A stretch of DNA of 64,000 bases from Ottowia massiliensis (GTDB taxonomy: Bacteria > Pseudomonadota > Gammaproteobacteria > Burkholderiales > Burkholderiaceae_C), in the NCBI RefSeq assembly GCF_900240305.1, contig NZ_LT964854.1, positions 1,984,001 to 2,048,000 on the forward strand, written 5' to 3'. The notes under the pieces were generated by a model. The model saw only the letters and a program-made list of their open reading frames with translations, was not told the origin of the DNA and did not search any database. Numbering within the stretch: the stretch's first letter is position 1; each line of letters starts with the position of its first letter. Positions 1 through 9,277 of the stretch are shown here, piece by piece. The position numbers and the translations under genes were made by a program.

Positions 1-74
1 AGCGCAGCGGCAGGAAGCAGAAACGCGCCAGCGACGGCGCCGAGCAAAACGCGGGAAAACGAACGCTTGTTCAT
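1..74 (-). CDS. N-terminus of an exported protein (partial)
   Basis: The window edge cuts this gene, leaving about 24 codons that begin at an ATG complementary to 72-74. They read MNKRSFSRVLLGAVAGAFLL followed by PAAA. This is a typical signal peptide: a basic n-region, a hydrophobic core and a small-residue cleavage region. The mature protein lies outside the window, so no function can be given. A periplasmic solute-binding protein is one possibility. No strong ribosome-binding site is visible upstream. Confidence 0.55.
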   Translation of the reverse strand, partial: MNKRSFSRVLLGAVAGAFLLPAAA

Positions 75-128
75 ATTGCAAGAAGTGGTTGAAAGACGGC
101 GATTGTCGCAAGGCTGAACGCAGGTTGG

Positions 129-525
129 CTCCCGCTCAATCGACGCAGGCTGCTTGTGCTGGCAACGCCACGCGTCATGCGCCAGATGGCCGCGCATTTC
201 GCGGGTGATGCGCCGCCCGGTTTTTCAGCAGCGCATACGGCAACTCAGCCCCATCAGCGGTCATGAAATCGCTGGCCAGTACGGCGCGCAGGGCCGCCAC
301 GTAGCCGCAGGCGCGGTCATCGCCATGACGCCGACGGATTGGAGCGGCAGGAAGGCGGTGAGGGCATTGCTGGCGAGGTCGTATCCGTTTTTGCCGCTGT
401 GGGGGGATGGCAAAGTGCAGCTTTTCAATGGAGAAGGCGTCAGTCTGGCGCAGCAGGGCGGTGCATTCATTCTTGATTTCGCCCGGGATGCGTACGTCAA
501 GGCCTGAGCCGGGGAAGGGGTGGCG
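129..525 (-). pseudogene. decayed copy of the guaA 3' end
   Basis: This stretch aligns along its whole length with the last ~398 bp of the intact guaA gene (3986-4383), in the same orientation. Landmarks shared with guaA are the terminal CTCCCRCTCAATCG, the internal TTTTTCAGCAGCGCATACGG, and GGGGAAGGGGTGGCG at the far end. Similarity falls away after 525 and near the 3' end. Frameshifts and an internal stop mean it cannot encode protein. With intact guaA it brackets the hamAB module. It is either a 3' tail displaced by integration of an element, or the relic of a second guaA. Confidence 0.8.
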
Positions 526-914
526 CTGCGTGCCAAGCTAGCGGTCCCATACCTACTGCCTGAGCCTGCACGTCCGAATGCAGCCAGTTGAAAAGCAATT
601 GCCCCTGCTGAGGGCGCTGTGGCTTGGTTCGCTCGCCTGCTGCAAGAACCTGTACTGCGCCGCACGGCGACCGAAAGCGCCAAGACGCAAGACATCCTGT
701 TTGATTACCTGCGAGACATTGACGCCACCAGCTGCGCCCACCTCGCCTGCAACGTCACCGACATTTATGGTGAGGGGCGGAACACTTATAGGAGCATCAA
801 TAACAAGGACAAGGCGGAGGAGTGCGCACCGTTGTCAGTGATCGAATTAGTTAAAAATACAATTATAAATCACCAATTATTTAAGGAAAGCATGGAAACT
901 TTCTTATAATCTTA
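526..914. other. island left margin, no convincing gene
   Basis: This lies between the guaA relic and the hamB stop codon. Base composition is GC-rich to about 830 and then turns sharply AT-rich, marking the left edge of the foreign segment. A 96-codon plus-strand reading frame (619-909) crosses that composition boundary, has no recognisable motif and is probably fortuitous or decayed. No integrase gene or tRNA is seen. Confidence 0.4.
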
Positions 915-3089
915 TCAAATTCGCATTATTGATGATTTCACATCACTAATTAAATCTTTCTCAAAATCAGTTAAATCAAAACTATTCATCTCTATATTGA
1001 TTAAATTTGATAGTGCCTTATCAAGGAGACCATCAGACGCTAAAGCATTCTCTAGTTTTTTCGCTAAAGGAAAAGGGATCCCATACTCATCTAATGCTAT
1101 CAGCGAGGGATCAGAAAAAAGACTTTCCACCTGCCCTGCAAACAGAGTATAGTCAGACTTTGGAAGATTTCCCCCCAATTTTTCTAAGACTGCATTATGA
1201 ATTCTACAAACAACCATTGCCAATTTAGGGAAGCGATATTGTGGCCATTGTCTAATAAATTCCAATAACTCTTCAACTACATAATCTGGATCTTTTCCTT
1301 TATCAACTTCTTGTAATATTATAGATTTCAATGGCGTTCTCTGCATTTGTTTGATCTTAAAAGCAAGCTGTTCTCCTGAACTAACCCCTCCAACCCGACC
1401 ATTTGATTTTATGAAGAAATCCCATATCTTTTTACAAAGATAGAGCAATTGCTCCCACTTAGGATAGTCAGTCCAAGATAGTCTGCAAAGCTCTTCTCGG
1501 CCCTCTGCCACCAAATGGTGAGCCAACGCGATCTGATCCCTCGGTTCAATACCAGCATTCTGACGAATAACATCAATGTCAAGAATCTGCTGCTGATAAT
1601 ATGGCTCCAGTCGCTTTCGCGACTCGTCCTGCAGATCATCTTCATCAAGTTGAATTAATAAACTCTCACTGGTATTTTGGGAATCTTGAGAAAAAACAGG
1701 AATTTCCACGAATGGAAGTTCTTCATGGGGTGGTTCATGAAAAACATAGACATTGCCAATAAAATGCTTAAACATTCTTCCAGACCGCCCTCTAATATTA
1801 TTGAATGTGAAAAAATCATACTTCTTTCTTGCAATTTTGTTGTCGAAAATAATCACATTTTTTGCTTTAGTATTTACGCCTTCAATAAGAGTTGATGTGC
1901 AAACAAGAATTGGAAGCAGTCCTTCATTGAATCCTTTTACGCAAAGTTGTGCAAGTGCTCGCGGCATTCGGCCATGGTGCATCCCAATCCCACTTTGAAG
2001 TCCTCTAACCAAAGTCCATTCTGGATGATAGTTTTCTCCAACCCATTGAGCAGCATCCGGCATACCTACATTTGGCCTGTTTAATTTTTCAGACAACATT
2101 TGCACAACCCGACGAGCCTTATTTGGTGAAGCACAAAAAATTAGTGTAGGGCCATCAATTTCACCACATAAATTGAGTAATTCTTCCATCTCTTCATTTT
2201 TCTTTGGTCGAACTGGAATTAACTCTGTCACTACAGTAGCAAAATCTGTTTTAATGAATCTGCATCTAAATTTTTCGGAGAAACCCTTGGGGATGTTTTG
2301 TATATTTGGTCCCAAGAGATAAAATTGTCGGGATTTTTTTGTAATCTTATAGAATGCATGATTGAGCGTCATTGCACGTTGTGAATCTTCACGAGGATCA
2401 AGTTTATAAAATTCATCCAGTACAAAAAGATCAATATTTTCAGGTAGATTGGGGAAGTCCACTGCACGCTCTTGCGTTAATACAAAAATATTTTTTTTCT
2501 TAATTTCTTGCGACGCATGCGTAATTATTTTGTGAGTTTCTGTAATCCTAAAAAGGCGACGCCTTGTTTCATCAATAAGTGCAATTGTTGGCACTACAAT
2601 CACAACATTATCAAATCGACCGCTTTCTATTAGTGCATCAACTAAAGCACTTTTTCCGAAACTGGTTGGCGCACTCAACACGACACTCTCACCATCAAGG
2701 AGGATGCGCCTAAAAATTTCCGCTTGAACCCTATGAAAAACTAGCCCCTCATCTTTTTCAAAATTTTCCAGAATCTGAATTTCAGATGCCGCAATGAGAC
2801 TTGGGCGATGAAGCTCTCTAGCTAGAGCATCCTTTATTTTTAATGATTTTGTATTAAGGTATGGATAAAGACCATAATGGCGGATTAATCCATTCAGTAT
2901 TTCATCAAATTCATCAAATTCTCTACGTCTATCTAATACACGTAAAATTAATTCCTGTATGGAGCTGCCATTATCACCTTGGGATTGATTGGTAAGCACA
3001 CAAATAGATTGAAGAATTTCAAATGCCTTAGTATTATCAATTTGATTTTGCTCTAATAATTTTTTAATTTCATCAGGATTTAACATCAC
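915..3089 (-). CDS. hamB: Hachiman anti-phage helicase HamB
   Basis: A 724-residue superfamily 2 helicase, predicted to be the DNA-sensing and unwinding partner of the HamA nuclease. Motif I is APTSFGKS (140-147). Motif II is DEFY (225-228), an unusual form of DExH. Motif IV is TLIFCASPNKA (about 315), motif V is STLIEGVN (about 399-406) and motif VI is NIRGRSGR (431-438). The rest of the protein is helical and has no recognised domain. The start overlaps the hamA stop by 4 bp (ATGA), so the two are translationally coupled. AT-rich codon use differs strongly from the flanking core genes, indicating transfer. The pairing with a DUF1837-type gene, more than the helicase alone, identifies the system. 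Confidence 0.85.
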   Translation of the reverse strand: MMLNPDEIKKLLEQNQIDNTKAFEILQSICVLTNQSQGDNGSSIQELILRVLDRRREFDEFDEILNGLIRHYGLYPYLNTKSLKIKDALARELHRPSLIAASEIQILENFEKDEGLVFHRVQAEIFRRILLDGESVVLSAPTSFGKSALVDALIESGRFDNVVIVVPTIALIDETRRRLFRITETHKIITHASQEIKKKNIFVLTQERAVDFPNLPENIDLFVLDEFYKLDPREDSQRAMTLNHAFYKITKKSRQFYLLGPNIQNIPKGFSEKFRCRFIKTDFATVVTELIPVRPKKNEEMEELLNLCGEIDGPTLIFCASPNKARRVVQMLSEKLNRPNVGMPDAAQWVGENYHPEWTLVRGLQSGIGMHHGRMPRALAQLCVKGFNEGLLPILVCTSTLIEGVNTKAKNVIIFDNKIARKKYDFFTFNNIRGRSGRMFKHFIGNVYVFHEPPHEELPFVEIPVFSQDSQNTSESLLIQLDEDDLQDESRKRLEPYYQQQILDIDVIRQNAGIEPRDQIALAHHLVAEGREELCRLSWTDYPKWEQLLYLCKKIWDFFIKSNGRVGGVSSGEQLAFKIKQMQRTPLKSIILQEVDKGKDPDYVVEELLEFIRQWPQYRFPKLAMVVCRIHNAVLEKLGGNLPKSDYTLFAGQVESLFSDPSLIALDEYGIPFPLAKKLENALASDGLLDKALSNLINIEMNSFDLTDFEKDLISDVKSSIMRI

Positions 3090-3940
3090 TGAAACCCCTT
3101 CAAGCTTTCATCCAAATATTTAATAAGCACTTTCTTTTCATTTAGTGGAATTAAAAAAAGATGAATTCTAACCGGCAGTGACAGGCTGGATAGCTTGTTT
3201 TTAAAAGTCTCCCTAATAGACATCACTTCATTTTGAAGTTCCTTATTATATTCGCTCGTTACTTTTCTATGCTTTTTCAGAGCAGAACTGTTATAAGTAA
3301 TCAGTGCCGGAATACATGCAACGTCAAAAACTTCATCCAATGAAGTATTTGTATCAAGCAGCTTGCTGAGCTTTGAATAGTGAGATGAATTTCTATCCAG
3401 CTTGTTTGCGATCAAAGCGACTTCATTTTTCATGTAGTCCATTTTCGTGTGGCAGTCAATTTCTTTAACGACATCTCTTATTGCATCATTTGCATCTTCA
3501 TAGAATTTAACCTCACCAAGCCAAAGCTGTAACTCGCCATCAACTTCTACTACATGAACGGCGTCATAACCTTTAATCGTATTATTAATTGAGTCTTTCC
3601 AGTAAATTTTACTGATAGCAGGAATTGATTTATGAACTTGACGCAACGCGATATGCAAAAATAGCTCCCCAAATTCTCCGCGCGACTTGTATTTATCAGT
3701 TTGATAGACGAGTCTCGCAGCTTTTCTAATCATTTTAACTGCCGTACCAGGCCTGAAGTCTTCCAACTCTTCTGCTGTTAAGCAAAACTCAGGAAGCCAT
3801 TCCATAGTATGTTCGGCAAATGCTCTGGCACGCCATTCTCCTCCTTCATAACCTGCACATAATGCACATACGCTGGGACATATGGAGATGTCATGAATCT
3901 TTACCTCTAAAAATGGAGCAGGCGGATCTGGAAACGACAT
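3086..3940 (-). CDS. hamA: Hachiman effector HamA (DUF1837 nuclease)
   Basis: A 284-residue DUF1837 protein, first gene of the hamAB pair. It shows the layout of the PD-(D/E)XK-like HamA nuclease: RGEFGE at 87-92, GYDAVH at 124-129 and GEVK at 142-145. These supply the acidic residue, the aspartate and the E-x-K triad. In characterised Hachiman systems HamA is a nuclease restrained by HamB and released when HamB meets aberrant DNA during phage attack. That mechanism is inferred here from family. The gene starts 42 bp below the guaA stop and runs in the same direction, so it may be partly transcribed from the guaA promoter. The catalytic residues look intact, so the system is probably active. 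Confidence 0.85.
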   Translation of the reverse strand: MSFPDPPAPFLEVKIHDISICPSVCALCAGYEGGEWRARAFAEHTMEWLPEFCLTAEELEDFRPGTAVKMIRKAARLVYQTDKYKSRGEFGELFLHIALRQVHKSIPAISKIYWKDSINNTIKGYDAVHVVEVDGELQLWLGEVKFYEDANDAIRDVVKEIDCHTKMDYMKNEVALIANKLDRNSSHYSKLSKLLDTNTSLDEVFDVACIPALITYNSSALKKHRKVTSEYNKELQNEVMSIRETFKNKLSSLSLPVRIHLFLIPLNEKKVLIKYLDESLKGFQ

Positions 3941-3982
3941 AAATTACTCATGGTCATATTTTGTGAGAATGAATTCAGTCAT

Positions 3983-5602
3983 TCACTCCCACTCAATCGT
4001 CGCAGGCGGCTTGGAAGACACGTCATACGTCACCCGATTAATCCCCCGCACTTCATTAATGATTCTTGAAGAAACTTTTTTCAGCAGCGCATACGGCAAT
4101 TCCGCCCAATCGGCCGTCATGAAGTCGCTGGTTTGCACGGCGCGCAGGGCGACGACGTAGTCGTAGGTGCGGCCGTCGCCCATCACGCCTACGCTTTTAA
4201 CGGGCAGAAAGACGGTGAAGGCTTGGCTGGTGAGGTCGTACCAGCTTTTGCCGCTGTTGGGTTCGATGGTGGAGCGCAGCTCTTGCATAAAGATGGCGTC
4301 GGCCTGGCGCAGCAAGTCGGCGTATTCCTTTTTCACTTCGCCCAAGATGCGCACGCCCAAGCCCGGGCCGGGGAAGGGGTGGCGGTAGACCATGTCGTGC
4401 GGCAGGCCAAGGGCTACGCCGAGTTCGCGCACTTCGTCCTTGAACAAATCGCGCAGCGGCTCCAGCAGTTTCAGGCCCAGTTGTTCGGGCAGGCCGCCGA
4501 CGTTGTGGTGGCTTTTGATGACGACGGCTTTTTTGCTCTTGGCGCCGCCGCTTTCGATGACGTCGGGGTAAATGGTGCCTTGGGCCAGGAAGGTGGCGCC
4601 TTTGCGTGTGGCGTCGCTGGCTTTGAGTTTTTCGGCTTCGGCCTTGAAAACATCGACGAAGAGCTTGCCGATGATTTTTCGCTTCTGTTCGGGGTCGCTC
4701 ACGCCTTTGAGGGCATCGAGAAAGAGCTGGCTGGCATCGACGCGCACCACTTTGGCGTGGAGCTTGCCCGCAAACATGTCCATGACCATGTCGCCTTCGT
4801 TCAGGCGCAGCAGGCCGTGATCGACGAACACGCAGGTGAGCTGGTCGCCAATGGCGCGGTGAATGAGCGCGGCGGCCACGGATGAATCGACGCCGCCTGA
4901 GAGGCCCAGGATGACTTCTTCGCTGCCCACTTGCTGGCGGATGGATTCCACGGCTTCGGCAATGTGGCCTTGCATCACCCAGTCGGGTTGGGCGCCGCAG
5001 ATATCGAGCACGAAGCGCTCTAGCATGGCCCGGCCTTGCACGGTGTGCGTGACTTCAGGGTGGAATTGCACGCCGTAAAAGTGCCGCGCTTCGTCGGCCA
5101 TGCCCGCAATGGGGCAGGTGGGCGTGCTGGCCATCAGCGCAAAGCCTGGCGGCAGTTCGGCCACTTTGTCGCCGTGGCTCATCCACACCTTGAGCATGCC
5201 GTGGCCTTCGGGGCTGGAGAAGTCTTGCAGGCCCTTCAAAAGCGCGGTGTGGCTGTGGGCGCGCACTTCGGCGTAGCCGAATTCGCGCTTGTGCCCGCCT
5301 TCCACCTTGCCGCCCAGTTGCTGGGCCATGGTTTGCATGCCGTAGCAAATGCCCAGCACGGGCACGCCCAGCGTGAAGATGGCTTGCGGCGCGCGGTCGG
5401 TGCTGTCTTCATAGGCGCTGGCGTGGCTGCCGGAGAGGATGACGCCCTTGAGCTGCCCGTCAGCCGCGTATTGGCGCACCCATTCGTCGCTGACGTCGCA
5501 GGGGTGGACTTCGCAATACACGTGCGCCTCGCGCACGCGGCGGGCAATGAGCTGGGTGACCTGGGAGCCGAAATCGAGGATGAGGATTTTGTGATGGGCC
5601 AT
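3983..5602 (-). CDS. guaA: GMP synthase (glutamine-hydrolysing)
   Basis: A 539-residue cytosolic enzyme that aminates XMP to GMP, the last step of guanine nucleotide synthesis. The N-terminal class I glutamine amidotransferase domain has its nucleophile in GICYG (84-88) and the histidine in FHPE. The ATP pyrophosphatase domain has the P-loop LSGGVDSS. The C-terminal dimerisation domain ends in the conserved ATIEWE. The gene is full length and intact. Its 3' end is a known hotspot for integrative elements, and here a defence module and a decayed second guaA 3' end lie directly downstream. guaB, a common neighbour, is not in the window. Confidence 0.97.
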   Translation of the reverse strand: MAHHKILILDFGSQVTQLIARRVREAHVYCEVHPCDVSDEWVRQYAADGQLKGVILSGSHASAYEDSTDRAPQAIFTLGVPVLGICYGMQTMAQQLGGKVEGGHKREFGYAEVRAHSHTALLKGLQDFSSPEGHGMLKVWMSHGDKVAELPPGFALMASTPTCPIAGMADEARHFYGVQFHPEVTHTVQGRAMLERFVLDICGAQPDWVMQGHIAEAVESIRQQVGSEEVILGLSGGVDSSVAAALIHRAIGDQLTCVFVDHGLLRLNEGDMVMDMFAGKLHAKVVRVDASQLFLDALKGVSDPEQKRKIIGKLFVDVFKAEAEKLKASDATRKGATFLAQGTIYPDVIESGGAKSKKAVVIKSHHNVGGLPEQLGLKLLEPLRDLFKDEVRELGVALGLPHDMVYRHPFPGPGLGVRILGEVKKEYADLLRQADAIFMQELRSTIEPNSGKSWYDLTSQAFTVFLPVKSVGVMGDGRTYDYVVALRAVQTSDFMTADWAELPYALLKKVSSRIINEVRGINRVTYDVSSKPPATIEWE

Positions 5603-5840
5603 TTTTTGAGAAAACGTGGAGCGCCGCAGCGCGCGGCGCGAAAAAAGGCAGGGGCGAATGGTACGGCTGGGGCGTACGGCTGGGGCGGCGCGCGCTTGCC
5701 GCGCGTCAGGCGGTGAAGTCGTGCGGTGAAGTCAGCGGTGAAGCCGGGCGGTGGAGTCAGGCAATGGAGCTGGAAGCTGGCGCGGTGTTTTGTGGGCGCA
5801 GGCCGGGTTTGTTTCCGCCGCCGCCAGCCGGGCGGCGTTA

Positions 5841-5931
5841 TTTCGCTCCTTTATTCATAGCATGATGTCCTAGTGCAGAATGCGCAGAGCGGCATTTTTA
5901 CCTGCCTGAATTTGCTTCTGTTTTTGATGCT
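5841..5931 (+). repeat. ~90 bp dispersed intergenic repeat, copy 1
   Basis: First copy of a family with the layout TTTCGCTCCTTTATTCATAG, then CATGATGTCCTAGTG, a variable GC-rich middle, and a second GAATTTGCTYCTKTTTTTGAT box. The start and end boxes are direct repeats of each other. The copy sits between guaA and pmbA (both minus strand), and GGCGGCGTTA precedes it as in copy 5. No coding potential. Confidence 0.8.
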
Positions 5932-5976
5932 GCCTGGCGGGTGCGGCGGATGGGTTCCCGGGCGTTGAACAGCCTT

Positions 5977-7410
5977 TCAGGAGCCAGCCACCTTCATGCG
6001 GGCGATGAGCACGGAGCCGCTGGTTTTGGCGCCGTAGGTGTAGGCGTCGGCGCCAATGGCTTGCAGGTTCAGGAACATCTCGCGCAGGTTGCCGGCGATG
6101 GTGACTTCCTGCACGGGGTAGGCGATCTGGCCGTTTTCCACCCAGTAGCCGCTGGCGCCGCGCGAGTAGTCGCCGGTCACGTAGTTCACGCCGCTGCCCA
6201 TGAGTTCGGTCACGAACAGGCCCGTGCCCAGCTTTTGCAGCATGGCGGGCAAATCGTCTTGCGCGCTGGTCTGGCGCGAGTACAGGCGCAGGTTGTGCGA
6301 GCCGCCCGCGTTGCCGGTGGTTTTCATGCCCAGCTTGCGCGCCGAGTAGCTGCCCAGAAAGTAGCCCGCCACGCGGCCGGCCTGTACCACCTGGCGCGGC
6401 GTCACGCGCACGCCTTCGCCGTCAAACGGGGCGCTGCCACGGCCGCCGGGAATGAAGGGGTTTTCGGTGATTTCCACGTGTCCGGCGAACACGGGCTGGC
6501 CCAGCGAGCCGGCCAGGAAGGTGTTTTTGCGGTAGAGCGCGCCGCCGCTGACGGCTTGCACGAAGTGGCCCAGCAGGCCCGCCGCCAGGGGCGCCTCGAA
6601 AAGCACGGGGCATTCGCGCGTGCTGATTTTTCGCGCGCCCACGCGGCTGAGCGCGCGCTCGGCGGCGTAGCGGCCCACGGCTTCGGGGCTGGCCAGGCGG
6701 GCGGCGTTGCGTTCGGCGCTGAACCAGCCGTCGCGCTGCATGGCATCGCCCTGGCCCGCGATGACGGAGACGGAAAAGCTGTGGCGCGAGCTGGCGTAGC
6801 CGCCGCGAAAGCCGTGGCTGTGGGCGCTGAAAAAGTGGCTTTGCTGGGCCGAAACGCCGGCGCCTTCGCTGTTGCTGATGTGCGGGCTGGTTTGCAGCGC
6901 GGCCTGCTCGCAGGCCAGCGCCAGGGCCAGGGCTTGTTCCACGGAAGGGTTCCAGGGGTGGAACAGATCGAGGTCCAGGCTGGCGGCCTGCGGGCCGGCC
7001 ACGTCGGCTTCGTCGGGCAGGCCGCTGGCCGGGTCTTCGGTGATGTAGCGGGCGATGTCGTAGGCGGCCTGCACGGTTTGCCGCACGGCCTGGGGCGAGA
7101 AGTCGCAAGTGCTGGCCGAGCCGCTTTTGTGGCCGATGTACACCGTCACGGCCAGTGATTTGTCAAGGCTGTGTTCCACCGTTTCCAGCTCGCCCTGGCG
7201 CGCGCTGACCGACAGGCCCGCGCCTTCGGAAACGTCGGCGGCCACGTCGCTGGCGCCCAGCTTGCGGGCATGGCTCATGGCGGCGTCCGCCAGTTCTTCA
7301 AACTGGGCGCGGCTGTGGGTAAAGCCGGGCAGCGTTTGCGCGCTGGCGGCAGGCGCAAAAGAAGAAGCGGCGGAAGCGGTTTTTTCGGGTTTGTTCACGG
7401 GTTTGCGCAT
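5977..7410 (-). CDS. pmbA: metalloprotease PmbA/TldE
   Basis: A member of the TldD/PmbA (U62) family. In TldD-TldE heterodimers this subunit lacks the metal site but is needed for degrading unfolded peptides and, in E. coli, for maturing microcin B17 and regulating CcdA. Family features include the N-terminal FTHSRAQFEELADAAMSHAR region, the central NFGGYSSR-like stretch, and the C-terminal glycine-rich VTGDYSRGASGYWVENG. The start chosen is the ATG giving MRKPVNKPEK (477 residues). Two upstream in-frame starts (7440 and 7473) would only add a basic tail. It is divergent from darP, a common arrangement in proteobacteria. Confidence 0.9.
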   Translation of the reverse strand: MRKPVNKPEKTASAASSFAPAASAQTLPGFTHSRAQFEELADAAMSHARKLGASDVAADVSEGAGLSVSARQGELETVEHSLDKSLAVTVYIGHKSGSASTCDFSPQAVRQTVQAAYDIARYITEDPASGLPDEADVAGPQAASLDLDLFHPWNPSVEQALALALACEQAALQTSPHISNSEGAGVSAQQSHFFSAHSHGFRGGYASSRHSFSVSVIAGQGDAMQRDGWFSAERNAARLASPEAVGRYAAERALSRVGARKISTRECPVLFEAPLAAGLLGHFVQAVSGGALYRKNTFLAGSLGQPVFAGHVEITENPFIPGGRGSAPFDGEGVRVTPRQVVQAGRVAGYFLGSYSARKLGMKTTGNAGGSHNLRLYSRQTSAQDDLPAMLQKLGTGLFVTELMGSGVNYVTGDYSRGASGYWVENGQIAYPVQEVTIAGNLREMFLNLQAIGADAYTYGAKTSGSVLIARMKVAGS

Positions 7411-7715
7411 GGTGCGGCTATCATACTTGCGGTTTCTCATGGTTTCTTTTGGCGAAAGTATTGCCGCAGGCATTTATGCAATGGGTTTTTCCGGGGGCGG
7501 GCATCATTAACGGGCATACACGCTTTTCATGCGGAAGGCGGGCGCGCGCCCTGCCGAATTTCAGCCGTTGCGGGGCCTGTTGCAACAGCGCTGGCAAACA
7601 TGATGTTTCTGGCCGGAGAGTGCATGCAAACAGGCTTTTCGGCATGGGTTTCATTCTGCCCCGGGAGATTATTTTGAATACCCTTTCAAAAATGAATGGA
7701 AACTGATTTTTAAAA

Positions 7716-8354
7716 ATGGCGAGAAAACCGAAAAAAGGCTATTTTGTGCGCGGCCAGTTCGTGGCCGAAGGCAGCGAGCTGGACGAGCAATACCGGCGCG
7801 CCCTCAAAGGCGGCGACGCGCCCAGCAAAACCGAGCTGAAGGCGCAAAGCGCCCAGTTGCAGGCGCTGGGCGAGGCGCTGCTGACGCTGCGCCCGGCGCT
7901 GCGCGAGGCGCTGGCGCTGCCCGCGCGCCTGGAAGATGCGCTGGCGGAGCTGGCGCGCATCACCGACTTTGAAGGCCGCCGCCGCCAGAGCCAATACGTG
8001 GGCAAGCTCATGCGCCAGCTGGATGAAGACGGCATTGCCGCCATTCACGCCGCGCTGGAGCAGCAGCGCCAGGGCGCGGCGCAAGACACGCTGCTGCTGC
8101 ACGCCGCCGAAGACTGGCGCGAGCGCCTTGCCGCCCCGGATGCCGCCGCCAGCCAGGCCGCGCTGAACGAGTGGATGGCGCGCTTTGCGCAGACCGACGC
8201 GCAGCAGCTGCGCGCCCTCATCCGCCAGGCCCGCAAAGACCGCGCGCAGGCCGCCGCCGTGGCCAGCGCGCCCGGCCAGGGCGTGCGGCAGGGCCGCGCC
8301 TGGCGCGAGCTTTTCCAGCTCATTCGCGGCATGTTGAACGAAGAACGCGCGTGA
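7716..8354 (+). CDS. darP: ribosome-associated protein DarP (YjgA, DUF615)
   Basis: A 212-residue DUF615 protein. E. coli DarP/YjgA binds 50S precursors and promotes correct assembly of the peptidyl transferase centre. Recognition rests on the IDEDGIAAI-like and FEGRRRQSQYVGKLMRQLDE segments and on its position divergent from pmbA. The first ~25 residues are basic, as expected for rRNA contact, and the rest is Ala/Arg-rich helix. The stop overlaps the nadK start by one base (TGATG), so the two are probably co-translated. Nothing else is obvious in the ~300 bp between this gene and pmbA, which should hold both promoters. Confidence 0.88.
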   Translation: MARKPKKGYFVRGQFVAEGSELDEQYRRALKGGDAPSKTELKAQSAQLQALGEALLTLRPALREALALPARLEDALAELARITDFEGRRRQSQYVGKLMRQLDEDGIAAIHAALEQQRQGAAQDTLLLHAAEDWRERLAAPDAAASQAALNEWMARFAQTDAQQLRALIRQARKDRAQAAAVASAPGQGVRQGRAWRELFQLIRGMLNEERA

Positions 8355-9274
8355 TGAGCACAGCGCCTGCTTTTGCGCCTTTTCGCTGCGCGGCCCTGGT
8401 GGGCAAGCACCATGAATCAATCAGCGGCAGCGCCCTGCACGCCTCGCGCGCGGCGCTGCTGGACGTGCACGCCTTTTTGCAAGAGCTGGGCCTGCACGTG
8501 CTGGTGGAAGCCGAATGCGCCCGCGCGCTGTGGCTGGAAGCCGTGGGCTGCGACGTGGCCCGCGTGGACGAGCTGGGCCGCCGCGCCGATGTGGGCGTGG
8601 CCGTGGGCGGCGACGGCACCATGCTGGGGCTGGCGCGGCAGATGGCGCCGTTTGGCATGCCGCTCATCGGCATCAACCAGGGGCGGCTGGGCTTTGTGAC
8701 CGACATCGCGCTGGATCAATACCGCCACCTGCTGCCGCCCATGCTGCTGCAAGGGCGCTACGAGAGCGACGAGCGCGCGCTCATGCACGGCCGCGTGCTG
8801 CGCGAAGGCGCTTGCGTGTTCGAGGCGCTGGCCGCCAATGACGTGGTCGTGCACCGGGGCGCGGCCGCCAGCATGGTGGAGCTGGAAGCGCATGCCGACG
8901 GCCGCTTCATCGCCCGCTACCGGGCCGACGGGCTGATCGTGGCCACGCCCACGGGTTCCACCGCCTACTCGCTGGCGGCGGGCGGCCCCATCCTGCATCC
9001 GCAGCTGCCGGGCTGGGTGCTTGCGCCCATTGCGCCGCAGGCGCTCTCCAACCGGCCCGTGGTGCTGGCCGATCCGGCGGAAATCGTCATCCGCGTGGTC
9101 GGTGGCCCGCAAGCCAGCGCCAGTTTTGACACCCAGTCGGTCGCCGCCTTGCAGCATGGCGACAGCATCGTGGTGCGCCGCTCGCCGCACCAGGCCCGTT
9201 TTCTCCACCCCGCAGGCTGGAGCTATTTCGACACCCTGCGCCACAAACTCCACTGGAACCAAGGAGCCGTCTGA
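8354..9274 (+). CDS. nadK: NAD kinase
   Basis: A 306-residue cytosolic enzyme that phosphorylates NAD+ to NADP+. It carries the diagnostic GGDGT motif, the following NQGRLGF, and the glycine-rich TPTGSTAYSLAAGGP of the second conserved region. The start used is the ATG overlapping the darP stop, giving MSTAPAF; longer in-frame readings run back through darP. recN follows after 3 bp, so nadK and recN form a transcription unit, as in many betaproteobacteria. Confidence 0.95.
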   Translation: MSTAPAFAPFRCAALVGKHHESISGSALHASRAALLDVHAFLQELGLHVLVEAECARALWLEAVGCDVARVDELGRRADVGVAVGGDGTMLGLARQMAPFGMPLIGINQGRLGFVTDIALDQYRHLLPPMLLQGRYESDERALMHGRVLREGACVFEALAANDVVVHRGAAASMVELEAHADGRFIARYRADGLIVATPTGSTAYSLAAGGPILHPQLPGWVLAPIAPQALSNRPVVLADPAEIVIRVVGGPQASASFDTQSVAALQHGDSIVVRRSPHQARFLHPAGWSYFDTLRHKLHWNQGAV

Positions 9275-9277
9275 CCT

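Noticed and set aside
619..909. 96-codon plus-strand gene beside hamB
   Set aside because: It crosses the composition boundary, has no motif and lacks a ribosome-binding site.
5941..7158. 405-codon plus-strand reading frame opposite pmbA
   Set aside because: Antisense shadow: all PmbA family motifs are on the minus strand.
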